A stretch of DNA of 59,191 nt from Streptomyces sp. NRRL WC-3742. GTDB lineage: Bacteria > Actinomycetota > Actinomycetes > Streptomycetales > Streptomycetaceae. A program made the position numbers and the translations under genes. The stretch lies in assembly GCF_000720635.1 (NCBI RefSeq), contig NZ_JOCF01000052.1, positions 1 to 59,191 on the forward strand, given 5' to 3'. The notes under the pieces were generated by a model. It was not told where the DNA came from. It made no database searches and saw only the letters and a program-made list of their open reading frames with translations. This document shows, piece by piece, positions 57,830-59,191 of this stretch (positions within the stretch are counted from its first letter, which is position 1; each line of letters begins with the position of its first letter).

Positions 57830-58670
57830 TCCTGGGGTTGTGCCCGTTTTCGAACCTGCTTTCGAATCCACCGTCGAGCGTCCGCCGCTCCGACCGGTGG
57901 CGTCCCCGGCTGCCCAGCCACCGGGGAAGCCGGGGGCGCCGGGGGAACCGGGGACGCCGGGGACGCACAGGGAGCCGACCCGGGGCCTGGTCCCGGTGCC
58001 CTCCGCGCTGCGCGAGCTCCTGCCGGACGGCGGGCTGCGGCGCGGCACCGCCGTGTCCGTGGCGGGCGGGGACACCGGACTGCTGCTGGCCCTGGCCGCC
58101 GGGGTGCGGGAGACCGAGGGCGGCTGGGCGGCGGCGATCGGGCTGCCCGACCTCGGGCTGGCCGCCGCCGGCGGGTACGGGCTGGACCTCAGCCGCCTCC
58201 TGCTCGCCGACGACCCGGGGTCGCACTGGCCCGAGGTGGTGTCCGTCCTGGCCGGTGCGGTCGACCTGATCATGCTCCGCCCGGACGGCCCCGTCCCGCC
58301 GAAGCTGGCCGCCCGGCTGGCGGCGGTGCTGCGCCGCAGCGGCTGCGTGCTGCTGGTGGCCGGGCCCTGGCCGGGGGCGGTGCTGCGGCTGGGCGTGCGC
58401 TCCGGGCGCTGGTTCGGGCTGGGGGACGGCCACGGGCAGCTCGCCGGACGCCGGGTGGAGGTCGTGGCCGAGGGCCGGGGCTCGGCGGTGCGCGGTCGCG
58501 CGGCCCGGCTCTGGCTGCCGGACGAGCACGGCGCGGCCCGCCCGTACCAGGAGCAGCAGCGAGCGGAGCAGCAGCCGGCAGAGCAGCAGTCGGCAGGGCA
58601 GCGGCTGACAGAACGGCAGCCGGCAGAACAGCAGGCGGCAGAACAGCAGCCCGTCGCGGCGGTGGTCTGA
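57822..58670 (+). CDS. ImuA-like (RecA-fold) protein of SOS mutagenesis cassette
   Basis: A 282-aa protein. After a Pro/Gly linker with PGKPGAPGEPGTPGT, a degenerate RecA-like fold follows: GLVPVPSALRELLPDGGLRRGTAVSVAGG, then AAIGLPDLGLAAAGGYGLDLSRLLLAD. Its P-loop is lost, as is usual for ImuA' proteins. It ends in a Gln/Ala-rich repeat tail (EQQPAEQQSAGQ). In actinobacteria such proteins precede imuB and dnaE2 and take part in SOS-induced error-prone repair. An SOS box overlaps the chosen ATG, so GTG 57840 just downstream is an alternative start. ImuB follows after 1 bp. Confidence 0.75.
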   Translation: MFDPGVVPVFEPAFESTVERPPLRPVASPAAQPPGKPGAPGEPGTPGTHREPTRGLVPVPSALRELLPDGGLRRGTAVSVAGGDTGLLLALAAGVRETEGGWAAAIGLPDLGLAAAGGYGLDLSRLLLADDPGSHWPEVVSVLAGAVDLIMLRPDGPVPPKLAARLAAVLRRSGCVLLVAGPWPGAVLRLGVRSGRWFGLGDGHGQLAGRRVEVVAEGRGSAVRGRAARLWLPDEHGAARPYQEQQRAEQQPAEQQSAGQRLTERQPAEQQAAEQQPVAAVV

Positions 58671-58671
58671 G

Positions 58672-59191
58672 ATGGCCGAGGACCGAACCCCCCGGGTGCT
58701 GGTGGTCTGGTGCCCGGACTGGCCGGTGGCGGCCGTCACCGGCCAGGGGGAGGGGGCCGACGACACCCCCGGCACCCCGCTGGCGGTCACCGAGGCCGGG
58801 CGCATCCTCGCCTGCTCGGCGGGCGCCAGAGCGGCCGGGGTGCGCCAGGGGCAGCGGCTCAAGCTGGCCCAGCGGCTCTGCCCGGAGCTGGAGCTGCGCG
58901 ACCGCGACCCGGAGGCGGAGACCCGCCGCTTCGAGCCGGTGGTCGCGGCGGTGGAGGCGTTCACCCCCCGGGTGGAGGTGATCCGCCCGGGCCTGTGCGC
59001 CATCCCGGTGAAGGGTCCCGGCCGCTACTTCGGCGGTGAGGAGCCGCTGGCGGCCCTGGTCGCCGCGGCGGTGGCGGACGCCCTCGGGCGGCCCCCCGTC
59101 CCGGACGCCGTCCCCGGCGCGGTGATCCCCGCCACCCCGAGCACCCCCGCAGCCCCGAGCACCCCCACCGCCCCGAGCACCCCTGTAGCCC
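58672..59191 (+). CDS. imuB: ImuB, Y-family polymerase-like protein (partial, runs off right edge)
   Basis: The frame is open from ATG 58672 to the window end (173 codons). VLVVWCPDWPVAAVTG at the N-terminus replaces the catalytic DxD metal site of active Y-family polymerases with Cys-Pro-Asp, as in ImuB. Further on are RAAGVRQGQRLKLAQRLCPELELRDRD and FTPRVEVIRPGLCAIPVKGPGRYFGG. ImuB is a catalytically inactive adaptor that links DnaE2 to the beta clamp in SOS mutagenesis. The visible part ends in a TPSTPAAPSTP repeat linker. It lies 1 bp after the imuA-like stop, a tight operon. Confidence 0.85.
   Translation, partial: MAEDRTPRVLVVWCPDWPVAAVTGQGEGADDTPGTPLAVTEAGRILACSAGARAAGVRQGQRLKLAQRLCPELELRDRDPEAETRRFEPVVAAVEAFTPRVEVIRPGLCAIPVKGPGRYFGGEEPLAALVAAAVADALGRPPVPDAVPGAVIPATPSTPAAPSTPTAPSTPVA

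Overview
The window is about 59 kb of very GC-rich chromosomal DNA with the look of a streptomycete (Streptomyces, Kitasatospora or a close relative). Signs of this are frequent GTG/TTG starts, an rppA-type III polyketide synthase next to a P450, a DasR-type chitin operator, an imuA/imuB SOS cassette, LuxR-type two-component systems beside FtsX-type ABC transporters, and several apparently leaderless promoters (a -10 box 6-7 nt before the start codon). I see no rRNA, tRNA, transposase, integrase, prophage or CRISPR array. It reads as ordinary arm or core-edge chromosome with many small independent units.

0-10 kb: an SDR oxidoreductase divergent from a MmyB-type regulator, a 5'-truncated SnoaL-like pseudogene, a tyrosine phosphatase, a TIGR04222 membrane protein, a TetR regulator, an APH-like kinase and the RNA-binding protein Tex. 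Between tex and a convergent SHOCT membrane protein lies a striking 17-bp-periodic array of alternating GTAGTG/CACTAC boxes ending in a 48-bp palindrome. 10-13 kb: a pigment unit (P450, rppA, NUDIX). 13-18 kb: a two-component system divergent from an ABC ATPase/permease pair.

18-31 kb: a solitary hydroxymethylbilane synthase, a VanZ-like protein, an HTH repressor with twin palindromic operators divergent from a peptide deformylase/methyltransferase pair, an unusual zinc-ribbon SDR, a secreted GH18 chitinase with a DasR box over its promoter, other secreted proteins, a nitroreductase, an ABC-F protein and a serine protease. 31-38 kb: a second ABC-F gene behind a long structured leader with a three-codon upstream ORF, a secreted S41 peptidase and a membrane protein/kinase/regulator operon.

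38-45 kb: a four-gene beta-oxidation operon (CoA transferase/racemase, acyl-CoA dehydrogenase, thiolase, FadB) convergent with a MerR regulator; the two promoters share an 11-bp operator word. 45-53 kb: an IPNS-like oxygenase and a second two-component/ABC module with a concentric dyad operator between its divergent arms. The second permease carries a (GGGGCC)7 tract in its coding sequence. 53-57.7 kb: DUF2332, a decayed response regulator, a tandem SUKH-4 protein, a Cys-rich partner, a maltokinase-cap-like protein and a DinB protein. The right edge holds an SOS box, an ImuA-like gene and the start of imuB.

The most unusual signals are regulatory or repeat DNA rather than new protein families: the tex-downstream array, the concentric dyad at 48.87 kb, the ABC-F leader and the shared MerR operator word.
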